From Prevotella sp. (lineage in GTDB: Bacteria > Bacteroidota > Bacteroidia > Bacteroidales > Bacteroidaceae): a stretch of 64,000 nt of DNA. Both the position numbers and the translations under genes were made by a program. Each line of letters begins with the position of its first letter. Positions within the stretch are counted from its first letter, which is position 1. Under the pieces are notes generated by a model. It worked only from the letters and a program-made list of their open reading frames with translations. It did no database searches and was not told the DNA's origin. Of this stretch, positions 27,442 through 36,559 are shown in pieces. The stretch covers positions 62,001 to 126,000 of the forward strand of contig JAGAWQ010000008.1 in assembly GCA_017941345.1 (NCBI GenBank). Reading direction: 5' to 3'.

Positions 27442-28851
27442 ATGAAAACTAAAATAATAAATATAATAGGTATGCTGCTTGTTGTCTGTGGATTCGTTGC
27501 CTGCAATAAAGACAGAGCGGGCAGCATGGACGTCAGCGGCAGTTGCCGGGTAGAAAAATTCGTGCTAAACGATAAGTATGAAGGTGCCATTGACATACCC
27601 AATAAGCAGATTAAGGTGAAGGTGCCTGTCGATTTCAACACAAAGAACGACATGGTGGTTACCAGCATGCAGATTCCTGCCGAAGCCCAAAGCAACGTCA
27701 ACGTCGGAGATCATTTGAACATGGAGGCTGACAAAGATTTGTTCGTCAAGAGCGGCGACATAGTCATGAACTACCACTTGTTTGTACGCAATGACGAGGC
27801 CAAGTTGAACAACTTCGTCCTTGAAGGCATCAAGGGTGCTATCGACGAAGATGCCAAGACAGTGACGGTGTCGGTGCTGGCAACCAGTGGGATTGACCTG
27901 ACAAGTGCTACCTTCGAACTGACTTGCAGCGAGGATGCCACCAGCTTCCCCTCCAGTGGTTCGACGGGTGACTTCAGTGATCCTAACAACCCCTTCCAGA
28001 TTACTTTGACCGACAATACGGCCATCAGCACTTATACCATTATCATCGACCTTATCCAGCGTCCTACAGCCGTGTTTGCTGGTTCGGCTCCGAACATGGA
28101 TGCCTTGGGCGATGAGGAGAAGGCTGCTGCAAAGTTCCTGACCAGCAACATTCCAGGATCTGCCTATCTGTCGTGGGACGATATTGCCAGCAGCGAGGGA
28201 ATACTGGATGAGTGCAAGTTTATCTTCTTCCACCGTCATGGAATAGATTATCCTAACTATGAGTCGTTTGAAGGTGGTGAGCCGAAGGCTATCGCAGCCC
28301 TGCCCGTACTGAACGAGTATTGGAAGCGTGGTGGAGCATTCGTACTGCAGCGTGAAGCTGTGAATCTGGCTGTTGCATTGGGAGCCATGCCGATGACAGG
28401 ATGTCCGAACAATGTATTCAACGGCTCAGGTGAAGGCGGTGCTACGATGGGTGACGACCCCTGGACGCTGCCCGTATTTGACAAGAACCATGCACTGTGG
28501 CAAGGACTGAAGGTTAATCCAAATAACCCCGAGGCTATCTACACCCTTGACAAGGACTACACCATCTCCAACACCTGCGTACAGTTCCACTGGGATGGCA
28601 TCTCCGGCGATGCACTTTACCAGAAGTTTGATGAGGTGACTGGCGGCAAGGCACGCCGTCTCACTGGCCACGAGAACGAGATTTCCTCTTGGGAGCTGAA
28701 GAACTTCAATGGTGAATTCGGCAAGGGTGGTATCATCTGCCTCGGTGCCGGTCTGCTCGACTGGTATTCGCCTACGGAATACGTACCCGTTTATCACGAT
28801 AACATGGGAATGATTCTGCTGAATGCCTATCATTATCTTACCGGTGAGTAA
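27442..28851 (+). CDS. DUF4960 surface lipoprotein I
   Basis: A 469-residue lipoprotein. The ATG at 27442 is chosen because it directly precedes a standard lipoprotein signal (GFVAC, Cys 21); the ATG at 27391 only adds a charged stretch. Residues about 30-210 form two beta-sandwich modules (VEKFVLNDKYEG, LNNFVLEGIKG), and the rest is a DUF4960 domain with a class I amidotransferase-like layout (FIFFHRHGIDY, WKRGGAFVLQREA, FHWDGISGDA). DUF4960 proteins occupy the SusE-like position in fructan loci such as that of Bacteroides thetaiotaomicron. Role: probable surface fructan binding. Confidence 0.8.
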   Translation: MKTKIINIIGMLLVVCGFVACNKDRAGSMDVSGSCRVEKFVLNDKYEGAIDIPNKQIKVKVPVDFNTKNDMVVTSMQIPAEAQSNVNVGDHLNMEADKDLFVKSGDIVMNYHLFVRNDEAKLNNFVLEGIKGAIDEDAKTVTVSVLATSGIDLTSATFELTCSEDATSFPSSGSTGDFSDPNNPFQITLTDNTAISTYTIIIDLIQRPTAVFAGSAPNMDALGDEEKAAAKFLTSNIPGSAYLSWDDIASSEGILDECKFIFFHRHGIDYPNYESFEGGEPKAIAALPVLNEYWKRGGAFVLQREAVNLAVALGAMPMTGCPNNVFNGSGEGGATMGDDPWTLPVFDKNHALWQGLKVNPNNPEAIYTLDKDYTISNTCVQFHWDGISGDALYQKFDEVTGGKARRLTGHENEISSWELKNFNGEFGKGGIICLGAGLLDWYSPTEYVPVYHDNMGMILLNAYHYLTGE

Positions 28852-28883
28852 AACGACATGATGTGTAACTATTTAGAATTTGA

Positions 28884-30533
28884 ATGATTATGTATAATAA
28901 TATCATAAAAAAGATGAACAGGACTATAATGGTGATAAGTTATTGCTTAGTGGCTTTCTCGCTCTTAGCCTGCTCTGACGACAAAATAGTTGGTGATCCC
29001 GCAAAGGACTGGGATAGCAACAGCACCGAGCGATACATTCCTGTCGATGAAAAAGGATTCTCGACATTCTATAGTCACTCTTTCGGTTTGGTTGGCGACC
29101 CAATGCCTTTCTTTGACCCGAAAGCAGGGAATTTCAAGATTCTCTATCTGCAGGAGTATTACAAGCAGAATGACCAATACTGCTTCCACCCCATTTGGGC
29201 TGTGCAGACATCTGACGGCTGCAATTACGGTGGAATGGGTGAAATGCTTCCTGTGGGCTCAAACAAAAATCAGCAGGATGCTGCACTGGGCACTGGATGC
29301 TGCTACTATGACGAGGCCAACGGCCAGTATTACATCTACTATACTGGCGAGAGCGCTTTCACCAACTACCGCCAGGCGGTGATGCGTGCTACTTCCAAGG
29401 ATTTCGTCTCTTGGAAGAAGGATGACCTGTGGCAGTTGAATGGTCCCGCCTACGGCTACTCGGCCGAGGATTTCCGCGACCCACAGATTTTCAAGACCGA
29501 CGATGGGGTATTCCACATGCTTATCTCTACTTATCCTAAGTTCGGAGGTGATCCACAATTCGCTGAGTTCAAATCAAGCAACCTGAAGGACTGGGAGCAT
29601 GTAGGCAATTTCCCCATGATTTGGGACCGCTTCTTGGAGTGTCCAGATGTTTTCAAGATGGGCGACTGGTGGTATATCGTGTACAGCGATTCCTTCAAGG
29701 CTCCCTGGTGCCGAAAGGTGAAGTATAAGAAAGCTAAGAGCTTTGAGGAGCTGAAGACCTTGTTTGGTGGCGATGCTGGTGAGCGCGTACTTGACAGCCG
29801 TGGTTTCTATGCCGGTAAGACCGCTTCGAATGGTACAGATCGCTTCATCTGGGGCTGGTGTCCAATCCGCACTGACAATGAAGGATTTATTTCCAACAAG
29901 ATTGATGAAATGAATGTCAATGTGGGTGGCAGCTTTGGTAATGAGCCTGCATGGTCTGGTGCCTTGGTGTGCCACAAGATCATTCAGCACGAGGACGGCA
30001 ACATCTCCCTGGGTCCTGTTCCTGCTATTGCAAGCAAGTATGGCAGAGAGCGTGGAGTGACAGTGATGGCATCCAATAATGCGACACTGAACGGAACCGG
30101 CGGACAACTGACTGGAGACGACTCCTATGTGCTCTATAATCGCTTAGGCTTCCACAACCACATCTCGTTCACGGTCAAGACAGCCGGCAATACCGACAAG
30201 TTTGGCGTGTCACTGGTACGCTATACCGGTGCGGAGAAGTACTACTCTCTCATTTTCAATTCTGAAGGAGACAACGATCGCAAGGTGAACTTCGAACAAG
30301 AAGGTCCTGACGGTGCCGGATTCATAGAAGGTATCGACGGCTATAACTTCCCGCGTCCGACAGACAATGTCTATCACATCGACATATATACAGACAATAG
30401 CGTCATGGTGATGTATATCAATGGTGACTGGGCGTATACCAACCGTATTTACGGCATCCAGAACAACTGCTGGAGCATCAACAACTATGGGGGTTCGGTC
30501 ACCGTTAGCGACGTCAAGGTCAGCCAGTATTAA
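28884..30533 (+). CDS. GH32-like surface lipoprotein (probable endo-acting fructanase)
   Basis: A 549-residue lipoprotein with lipobox LLAC (Cys 30 counted from the first Met; starts at 28890 or 28914 are also possible). A five-bladed propeller of GH32/GH43 type follows: nucleophile candidate Asp 72 in LVGDPMPFF, transition-state Asp 199 in EDFRDPQIF, acid/base Glu 252 in LECPDVF. The C-terminal 150 residues are a beta-sandwich with LVRYTGAEKYYSLIF and VMVMYINGDWAYTNR, as in GH32 enzymes. A lipidated GH32 in the SusCD operon is the position of the endo-levanase in the B. thetaiotaomicron fructan locus, so surface cleavage of fructan is the best guess. It is the last gene before a terminator. 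Confidence 0.8.
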   Translation: MIMYNNIIKKMNRTIMVISYCLVAFSLLACSDDKIVGDPAKDWDSNSTERYIPVDEKGFSTFYSHSFGLVGDPMPFFDPKAGNFKILYLQEYYKQNDQYCFHPIWAVQTSDGCNYGGMGEMLPVGSNKNQQDAALGTGCCYYDEANGQYYIYYTGESAFTNYRQAVMRATSKDFVSWKKDDLWQLNGPAYGYSAEDFRDPQIFKTDDGVFHMLISTYPKFGGDPQFAEFKSSNLKDWEHVGNFPMIWDRFLECPDVFKMGDWWYIVYSDSFKAPWCRKVKYKKAKSFEELKTLFGGDAGERVLDSRGFYAGKTASNGTDRFIWGWCPIRTDNEGFISNKIDEMNVNVGGSFGNEPAWSGALVCHKIIQHEDGNISLGPVPAIASKYGRERGVTVMASNNATLNGTGGQLTGDDSYVLYNRLGFHNHISFTVKTAGNTDKFGVSLVRYTGAEKYYSLIFNSEGDNDRKVNFEQEGPDGAGFIEGIDGYNFPRPTDNVYHIDIYTDNSVMVMYINGDWAYTNRIYGIQNNCWSINNYGGSVTVSDVKVSQY

Positions 30534-30575
30534 TAGTTAGTATAAGTTCAATCAGCCAAAGATGGTATTAGGAAT

Positions 30576-30610
30576 ACGCCCGAGACTTGCAGAAAGCCTC
30601 GGGCGTTTTA
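30576..30610 (+). terminator. Terminator of fructan operon I
   Basis: Stem ACGCCCGAG (30576-30584) and CTCGGGCGT (30598-30606) followed by TTTT. The loop ACTTGCAGAAAGC and both arms are nearly identical to the terminator of fructan operon II at 47220-47253, with only two differences in about 32 bases. Confidence 0.85.
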
Positions 30611-30673
30611 TACATAATCATATTAAAAAGTTAAAATTCGAGCGAAAATGATGGTAGTTTGATGAGAAATGTC

Positions 30674-30681
30674 TATCTTTG
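30674..30681 (+). promoter_or_regulatory. Promoter -7 box of the dut operon
   Basis: TATCTTTG, 28 bases before the dut ATG. A 12-base perfect palindrome CGAAACGTTTCG follows at about 30697-30708, next to the start codon, and could influence translation or bind a regulator. Confidence 0.6.
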
Positions 30682-30709
30682 CACATGATAAAGTACGAAA
30701 CGTTTCGAA

Positions 30710-31147
30710 ATGATTAAAATTAAAGTGGTTAATCGCGGGCATCAACAGTTGCCTGCCTATGCTACGCCCCAGAGTGCAGGGATGGACTTGAGGGCTAATT
30801 TGGATGCACCCGTCACGTTGCATCCTATGGAGCGCAGGCTCATTCCTACTGGCCTGCATATCGCACTGCCTGAAGGCTATGAGGCACAGGTGCGCCCTCG
30901 TAGCGGACTGGCATTGAAACATGGGCTAACGGTGCTTAACACACCAGGAACCATTGATGCCGACTACCGTGGTGAGATTGGTGTGGTGTTGATAAACCTG
31001 TCACAGGACGACTTCGTCATCAACGATGGCGAGCGTATTGCACAGATGGTTATCGCCCGCCACGAGCAGGGCGACCTCGTCGTTGTCGAGGAACTCGACC
31101 AGACGGAGCGTGGCGAAGGAGGATATGGACACACGGGAGTAAAATGA
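30710..31147 (+). CDS. dut: dUTP diphosphatase
   Basis: A 145-residue trimeric dUTPase that hydrolyses dUTP to dUMP, keeping uracil out of DNA and feeding dTMP synthesis. All five family motifs are present: [43 protein letters not shown] and the flexible C-terminal loop [10 protein letters not shown]. The stop codon overlaps the ATG of the next gene (ATGA). It heads a conserved Bacteroidales cluster of dut, TPR protein, DUF4292 protein and EnvC-like protein. Confidence 0.97.
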   Translation: MIKIKVVNRGHQQLPAYATPQSAGMDLRANLDAPVTLHPMERRLIPTGLHIALPEGYEAQVRPRSGLALKHGLTVLNTPGTIDADYRGEIGVVLINLSQDDFVINDGERIAQMVIARHEQGDLVVVEELDQTERGEGGYGHTGVK

Positions 31148-31318
31148 AAGAAATGAAGGAAATGAAAGAAATGAAGGAAATGGCATTCCGCGGAATGAAG
31201 AGGTACAGAATGAGTTTGGCTTCTGCTAGTCAGTGGCTATGCAGACCTACATTTCTTCATTTCGCATTTACATTTCTTTCATTTCTTTCATTTCCTTCAT
31301 TCCACATTTCTTCTGCCC
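31144..31318 (+). repeat. Inverted simple repeat at the start of the TPR gene
   Basis: Direct copies of GAAATGAA(A/G) fill 31144-31182; their reverse complement (TTTCTTTCATTTC type) fills about 31251-31310. The two arms could pair over about 30 bases around a 70-base loop in the mRNA, covering the start region. Confidence 0.7.
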
Positions 31319-32976
31319 AAACCGGGCAGAAGTACGATGCGATGTTCCTGGATGCTCTTTGCCAGCGTGAGAAGGGCAACAGCGATGCGGCTTTCGACCT
31401 GCTCAGACATTGTGTGGAGATTGACTCCACACGCTCGGAAGCCTATTTCTATCTGGCACATTACTACGGTATGCTGAAACAGAAGGACACCATGCTCCGC
31501 TACATCAAGAAGTGTGTGGAGCTGGAGCCCTCGAACACGACCTATCTGGAGACCTTAGCTAATATCTACATCACCCAGCGACAGTATGCTGAGGGTATCG
31601 ATGCGCTGGAACGTCTTTACGACAAGAGCCGTGACCGCGATGACGTGCTGGGCATGTTGGTGCAGCTCTACGAACAGCAACAGGATTACGACAATGCCAT
31701 CTATACGCTGAACCGTCTGGAGACCCACGAGGGCAAGACGGAGCGTCTGTCGATAGGTAAGAGCGGGCTTTACACCCAGAAGGGCGACAAGAAAGCGGCT
31801 ATCAGCGAGATGAAACAGTTGGCTGACCAGTATCCTAACGACAACAACTACCGTTGCCTGTATGGTAATACGCTCTATGTCAACGGACAGAAGAAGAAGG
31901 CGCTGGCTATCTTCGATGAGATACTGAAGGAAGACCCCGACAACCGCAATGCGCTGATGGCTATGCTGGCACACTATAATGAGCAGCACGACTCGCTGGC
32001 AGCTCATAGGATGATAGAGCGCATCCTGCTGAACAAGTCGACATCAACGGAGGACCGCGTCACGCTGATGCGTCAGGTCATTGGCGAGAGCGAGCAGAGT
32101 GGGGGAGACTCTACCCAAGTGCTACAGCTGTTCCGCCAGATGCTCGACCTGCCACAGAGCGATGCCGACCTGGCCCTGTTCTGTGCGACCTATATGAATC
32201 TGAAGAAGATGCCGCAGGACAGCGTCGGACAGGTGTTGGAGCGGGCCCTGAAGATAGCTCCCGACAATGCTGCCGCCCGTCTGCAGCTGGTCAGCTATGC
32301 CTGGCAGGCGGAGGATAAGGACAAGGTGATAGCGCTCTGTAGCGATGCCCGCCAGTATAATCCTGACGAGATGGCTTTCTACTACTATCAAGGCATTGCC
32401 TACTATCAGAAGGACCAGCTCGACGAGGCCCTCGATGCCTTCCAGAATGGTATCGGTGTCATTACCCAGCAGAGCGACCCCGCTATCGTCAGCGACTTCT
32501 ATGCCGTCATGGGTGACATCATGCATCAGAAGGGGATGGACCGTGAGGCCTTTGCAGCTTACGACTCCTGTCTGCAATGGAAAGACGATAACATCAGTTG
32601 TCTGAACAACTATGCCTACTACCTGAGCATCAAGGGGCAGCAGCTCGACAAGGCTGAGCAGATGTCGTACCGTACCATCAAGGCTGAGCCGAAGAATGCC
32701 ACCTATCTGGACACATACGCCTGGATTCTGTTCATGCAGAAGCGCTATAGTGAGGCACGCATCTACATCGACCAGACGCTACAGAACGATAGCGACTCGG
32801 CAGCCGTACTTCTGGAACATGCCGGTGATATCTACTATCATGTCGGCGATGCAGAGAAGGCTCTCGCGCTATGGCAACAGGCGCTGGAGCGAGCCACTGA
32901 CGACAAGGAGATTACTGGCCCCCGCAAGCAAGTACTGATTAGAAAAATAAAATTAAAAAAATATCTGAAAGAATGA
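31144..32976 (+). CDS. Exported TPR-repeat protein
   Basis: Up to 610 residues; starts at 31195 or 31210 are equally possible. The N-terminus is odd: [13 protein letters not shown] is coded by a GAAATGAAG-type repeat, and the signal-peptide core [10 protein letters not shown] is coded by the inverted complement of the same repeat. A signal peptidase site SSA-Q follows near residue 59. The rest consists of about a dozen TPR units (for example [55 protein letters not shown]), expected to act as a periplasmic or outer-membrane scaffold. Its place in the dut-DUF4292-EnvC cluster suggests an envelope role. It overlaps the DUF4292 gene by four bases. Confidence 0.8.
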   Translation: MKEMKEMKEMKEMAFRGMKRYRMSLASASQWLCRPTFLHFAFTFLSFLSFPSFHISSAQTGQKYDAMFLDALCQREKGNSDAAFDLLRHCVEIDSTRSEAYFYLAHYYGMLKQKDTMLRYIKKCVELEPSNTTYLETLANIYITQRQYAEGIDALERLYDKSRDRDDVLGMLVQLYEQQQDYDNAIYTLNRLETHEGKTERLSIGKSGLYTQKGDKKAAISEMKQLADQYPNDNNYRCLYGNTLYVNGQKKKALAIFDEILKEDPDNRNALMAMLAHYNEQHDSLAAHRMIERILLNKSTSTEDRVTLMRQVIGESEQSGGDSTQVLQLFRQMLDLPQSDADLALFCATYMNLKKMPQDSVGQVLERALKIAPDNAAARLQLVSYAWQAEDKDKVIALCSDARQYNPDEMAFYYYQGIAYYQKDQLDEALDAFQNGIGVITQQSDPAIVSDFYAVMGDIMHQKGMDREAFAAYDSCLQWKDDNISCLNNYAYYLSIKGQQLDKAEQMSYRTIKAEPKNATYLDTYAWILFMQKRYSEARIYIDQTLQNDSDSAAVLLEHAGDIYYHVGDAEKALALWQQALERATDDKEITGPRKQVLIRKIKLKKYLKE

Positions 32977-33905
32977 AAACATTACGTTTCTTGACAGCAA
33001 CCACGTGCCTGGCAGCACTGGTCTTTGTAACATCGTGTAGCTCGACGAAAGGCTTAGGCCGAAGAGGTGGCGGACAGAAGAATACGAATACTGCCATCAC
33101 GTCGAAGAAGACTAAGCGGACGGCTGACCTTGGAACCACAGCAGACTCTACCAGTTTGTCTGACCCCATTCAGCGGAAGGCTTTCTTGCAGCAGGTGACG
33201 GACAATGCCCAGCATGCCCGTTTCATCACATCGAAGATTAAGTTCTCCGTAGAGGTGGGCAACCAGCAGATGACGCTGACGGGTAACCTGAAGATGAAGC
33301 GCGACGACGTGATTCGTCTGCAGCTGATGGCCTTCGGCTTCGTAGAGGCTGGACGCCTGGAGTTCACCCCTGAATACGTGATGATAATCGACCGTATCAA
33401 CAAGCAGTACCTGAAGGTGCCCTATTCGCACCTGGAATTCCTGCGCAGCAGCAATATCGACTTCTACGTACTACAGGCGCTCTTCTGGAATGAGCTGTTC
33501 CAGCCGGGTAAGTCACATCTGACTGACAGTCACCTGAACACGTACACCGCTGAGGCTGGTGCCGATGATGATGTGGTAATCGCTATGGAGGATGGCAAGC
33601 TGTCGTATCGCTGGCTGGCTGACCGTACTGCTGCACAGGTGAAGATGGCTAACATCAAGTATACTGACAAATATCGTGGCAACTACCAGCTGAACTGGGA
33701 CTATGAGGACTTCAAGCGCCATACCTCCAAGGTCTTCCCTATGACCCATAAGGTAATGTTTAACACGCCCAAGAAGGACATCAAGTTCGAGATGATTCTC
33801 AACTACATGGGTAGCGAGGATAACTGGGAGACACGCACCACGCTGTCAGGTAAGTATCGTCAAGTAGAAGTCGACGAGATACTGCGTCGTTTCATGGCAC
33901 TCTAA
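32973..33905 (+). CDS. DUF4292 lipoprotein (LolB/LolA-like fold suspected)
   Basis: A 310-residue lipoprotein with lipobox VTSC (Cys 22), a basic, Gly-rich linker (KGLGRRGGGQKN), and a DUF4292 domain with INKQYLKVPYSHL and the closing motif KYRQVEVDEILRRFM. Family members are predicted to have a half-barrel fold like LolB or LolA, so transport of lipid or lipoprotein at the outer membrane is plausible but unproven. It sits between the TPR gene (4-base overlap) and the EnvC-like gene (9-base gap), a conserved order in Bacteroidales. Confidence 0.85.
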   Translation: MKTLRFLTATTCLAALVFVTSCSSTKGLGRRGGGQKNTNTAITSKKTKRTADLGTTADSTSLSDPIQRKAFLQQVTDNAQHARFITSKIKFSVEVGNQQMTLTGNLKMKRDDVIRLQLMAFGFVEAGRLEFTPEYVMIIDRINKQYLKVPYSHLEFLRSSNIDFYVLQALFWNELFQPGKSHLTDSHLNTYTAEAGADDDVVIAMEDGKLSYRWLADRTAAQVKMANIKYTDKYRGNYQLNWDYEDFKRHTSKVFPMTHKVMFNTPKKDIKFEMILNYMGSEDNWETRTTLSGKYRQVEVDEILRRFMAL

Positions 33906-33914
33906 ACCGTTGGG

Positions 33915-35387
33915 ATGAAACGACTCACCATTATATGTCTATTGCTGGCCTTCACGCTGGCTCCCTATGCGCAGCAGAATCGTAATAGGAAGCAGGCGGC
34001 GAAGAAGACCGTCGTGCAGAAGCGTAAGACAACCACCAAGCGGAAAACAACGACGAAGACTACGGTCAAGACCCCTACCGTACAGGCTTTGCAGAACCAG
34101 CGTCAGCAGATACAGCAGCAAATCAAAGAACAGGAGAAACGCCTGCGCACCAATCAGGTAGACGTGAAGAAACGTTTGCAGAGCCTCATGGTCATCAACA
34201 ATGAGATTGCAGACAAGCGTCGCACCATCGATACCATTCGTCGAAACATCGATACGCTCGACGTGGAGATAGAACGCCTTTGTGCACAGCTTGACGACCT
34301 GCAGGAAGATTTGAACAAGTGTAAGCAGCGCTACATCAAGTCGATGCGCTATCTGCACCGTAACCGCTCCGACCAGAGCCAGCTCATGTTCATTTTCAGT
34401 GCCGACAACCTGACACAGATGTTCCGCCGCATCCGTTTTATGCGCGAATATGCGGCTTATCAGCATGTGCAGGGCGACAAGGTGAAAGCCCAACAGGAGT
34501 CGGTAGACCAGAAGTTGCAGGAGATTAGTCTGGCACGACGTCAGAAGACGACATTGCTGGCTCAGGACGAACAGGAACGTCGCTCGCTGGAGGGCAAGCA
34601 GGAGGAGCAGCAGAATGTGGTGAAGAGTCTGCAACGGGAGCAGAAGACCATTCAGGGCATCATCGCCCAGCAGAAGAAAAAGGATGCTGCGCTGAATGCC
34701 CAGATTGACCGTTTGATTGCTGAGGAGGTGGCTCGTCAGAAAGCGCGTGCTGCCGCTGAGGCTAAGCGTCGTGCTGAGGCTGAGGCTGCCAAGAAACGCG
34801 CTGCCGAGCTGGCTCGCAAGAAGGCCGAGGAGGCACGTAAGCGTGCCGAGCAGGAAGCAGTGGAAGCCAAGACCAAAGAGGCTCGTGAGGAGGCTCGTCG
34901 CCGTGCCCGTGAACTGGCCCGTGAGGAAGAGAACGCCCGCAAGAAGGCTGAGGAGGCACTCCACGCACCTACTGAGGATATGCGTATCAGTGGCAGTTTC
35001 GAGAGCAACCGTGGCCGACTGCCTATCCCTATCACCGGCGCGTATCGCATTGTCAGCCACTTCGGACAGTATAATGTGGAAGGTCTGAAGAACGTGACGC
35101 TCGACAATAAGGGAATCAATATTCGAGGTGAGGCTGGTGCTCAGGCTCGTAGCATCTTCGACGGTGAGGTGAGTGGCATATTCAGCTTTGGCGGCACCAT
35201 GGTTGTCATGGTACGTCACGGCAGCTATATCTCCGTCTACTGTAATCTGGCCAGCGTCAGCGTGCGCCGAGGACAGAAGGTAGGCATCCGCCAAGCCTTG
35301 GGACGCCTTGGCCAAGACAATATCCTACAATTCCAGCTACGCCGCGAGACGGCCAAGCTGAATCCTGAATCGTGGTTAGGCAGATAG
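33915..35387 (+). CDS. EnvC-like murein hydrolase activator with degenerate M23 domain
   Basis: A 490-residue exported protein: signal peptide ending near residue 19 (APYA-Q), a Lys/Thr-rich linker, two long coiled coils (about 50-150 and 185-350, the second an Ala/Lys/Glu-rich repeat region such as AAEAKRRAEAEAAKKRAAE), and a C-terminal LytM/M23 domain (about 370-490). The zinc ligands are missing: the usual HxGxD is NKGIN (Asn 398, Asn 402) and the HxH region is LQFQL (Gln 472). This is the state of EnvC and NlpD, which activate amidases rather than cut peptidoglycan. Probable role in cell separation. The end overlaps the convergent deacylase gene by 12 bases. Confidence 0.85.
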   Translation: MKRLTIICLLLAFTLAPYAQQNRNRKQAAKKTVVQKRKTTTKRKTTTKTTVKTPTVQALQNQRQQIQQQIKEQEKRLRTNQVDVKKRLQSLMVINNEIADKRRTIDTIRRNIDTLDVEIERLCAQLDDLQEDLNKCKQRYIKSMRYLHRNRSDQSQLMFIFSADNLTQMFRRIRFMREYAAYQHVQGDKVKAQQESVDQKLQEISLARRQKTTLLAQDEQERRSLEGKQEEQQNVVKSLQREQKTIQGIIAQQKKKDAALNAQIDRLIAEEVARQKARAAAEAKRRAEAEAAKKRAAELARKKAEEARKRAEQEAVEAKTKEAREEARRRARELAREEENARKKAEEALHAPTEDMRISGSFESNRGRLPIPITGAYRIVSHFGQYNVEGLKNVTLDNKGINIRGEAGAQARSIFDGEVSGIFSFGGTMVVMVRHGSYISVYCNLASVSVRRGQKVGIRQALGRLGQDNILQFQLRRETAKLNPESWLGR

Positions 35388-36440
35388 CAACTCGCAATAC
35401 GTTGCTATCGCCTTCTCGATTTCCGAGATACAGATAAATTCATCAGCGCTGTGGCTACGGCTCGATTCTCCTGGGCCGAGCTTCAGCGACATGAAGGGCA
35501 TCAGTGCCTGGTCGCTGAGGGTGGGCGAACCGTAGGGATTCAGTCCCATCTTGATGCATCGCTGTACCAAAGGATTACCCACAGGGATATGCGATGAGGA
35601 CAGACGGAACGAGCGGGCCTTCAGCTCGCATTTCTTCATGTGTTTCTGAAGGAAGGCGAACAGGTATTCATTCTGATAGTATTCGTTGGTACGTACGTCA
35701 ATGACAAAGTGGCACTCGTCAGGCACCACGTTATGCTGTGTACCGCTGTTCAGCACGGTTACTGTCATCTTGGTAGGACCCAGCAACGGACTCTCCTTCT
35801 TGAAACGGTAGTCACGAAGCCATATCAGGTCGTCCAGCGCTTCATAGATGGCATTGACACCCTCGTTGCGGGCGGCATGTCCACTCTTTCCTCGGGCGAT
35901 GCCGTCAATCACCATCAGACCTTTCTCGGCAATGGCTGGGCGCATACCTGTCGGCTCACCGACAATGGCCACGTCTATCTCAGGCAACTCAGGCAGGGCC
36001 AGACGGAAGCCTTTGTCACCGCTCACCTCCTCCTCACACGAAGCCAGATACACCAGGTTATACTGTCTCGCTTCAGGAGCCATTTCATTGCGCCAAATCC
36101 TATACACCTGCAACAAGCTGACCAGCCCGCCACCGCAGTCGTTGGCCCCCAGACCATAGAGTCGGTCGTCCTCAATAGTGGGGATAAACGGGTCGCGTGT
36201 CCAGGTGGCTACGGGCTTCACCGTGTCGATGTGTGCATTCAGCAACAGGGTCTTCTTCGCAGGATTCAGTTGTTCCTGGATGAGAACATTGTTGCCGATG
36301 CGCCGGTACGGCATTCCCCACTTCCCGATGAAATCGGTTAAAACATCCGCAGCAGCAGCCTCTTCTCGGCTGACCGATGGGGTGCTGATGAGCTTGCTAA
36401 GCAGTTCTACAGCGTCGTTGGTATATTGTTTGATGTCCAT
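35376..36440 (-). CDS. argE: M20 family deacylase, N-acyl-ornithine deacetylase-like
   Basis: A 354-residue zinc enzyme of the ArgE/DapE family. Metal ligands are visible: His in NAHIDTV, Asp in GLGANDCGGG, Glu pair in SCEEEVSGDKG, and a late His in SRSHSADEFI. In Bacteroidetes members of this type act on N-succinyl- or N-acetyl-ornithine in arginine synthesis; a related amide substrate remains possible, so the symbol is tentative. It is transcribed from its own promoter and the untranslated leader should be only a few bases. It is divergent from regulator II. Confidence 0.75.
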   Translation of the reverse strand: MDIKQYTNDAVELLSKLISTPSVSREEAAAADVLTDFIGKWGMPYRRIGNNVLIQEQLNPAKKTLLLNAHIDTVKPVATWTRDPFIPTIEDDRLYGLGANDCGGGLVSLLQVYRIWRNEMAPEARQYNLVYLASCEEEVSGDKGFRLALPELPEIDVAIVGEPTGMRPAIAEKGLMVIDGIARGKSGHAARNEGVNAIYEALDDLIWLRDYRFKKESPLLGPTKMTVTVLNSGTQHNVVPDECHFVIDVRTNEYYQNEYLFAFLQKHMKKCELKARSFRLSSSHIPVGNPLVQRCIKMGLNPYGSPTLSDQALMPFMSLKLGPGESSRSHSADEFICISEIEKAIATYCELLSA

Positions 36441-36448
36441 AATCCTTG

Positions 36449-36456
36449 CAAAGATA
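36449..36456 (-). promoter_or_regulatory. Promoter -7 box of the argE-like gene
   Basis: TATCTTTG on the minus strand ends only 8 bases before the ATG at 36440, implying a leaderless or nearly leaderless mRNA. Confidence 0.6.
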
Positions 36457-36530
36457 CGAAATAATGCTGATTTTACATGATTATTGAATAAATTTTTCGT
36501 GAAGAAGTATGATGAAAGGAAAAAAAGAAG

Positions 36531-36538
36531 TAACTTTG
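36531..36538 (+). promoter_or_regulatory. Promoter -7 box of fructan regulator II
   Basis: TAACTTTG followed by TAGCC, the same extension as at the regulator I promoter (20677-20689). The ATG is 21 bases downstream. Confidence 0.6.
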
Positions 36539-36559
36539 TAGCCGTAAAAATGATAAGCT

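Noticed and set aside
31001..31186. Minus-strand frame [15 protein letters not shown] opposite dut
   Set aside because: It is the complement of the simple repeat and of dut; no promoter or family resemblance.
33939..35315. Long minus-strand open frame (458 codons) opposite the EnvC-like gene
   Set aside because: It is a shadow of the Ala/Lys/Glu-rich coiled-coil codons; composition is Leu/Ser-rich without any domain motif.
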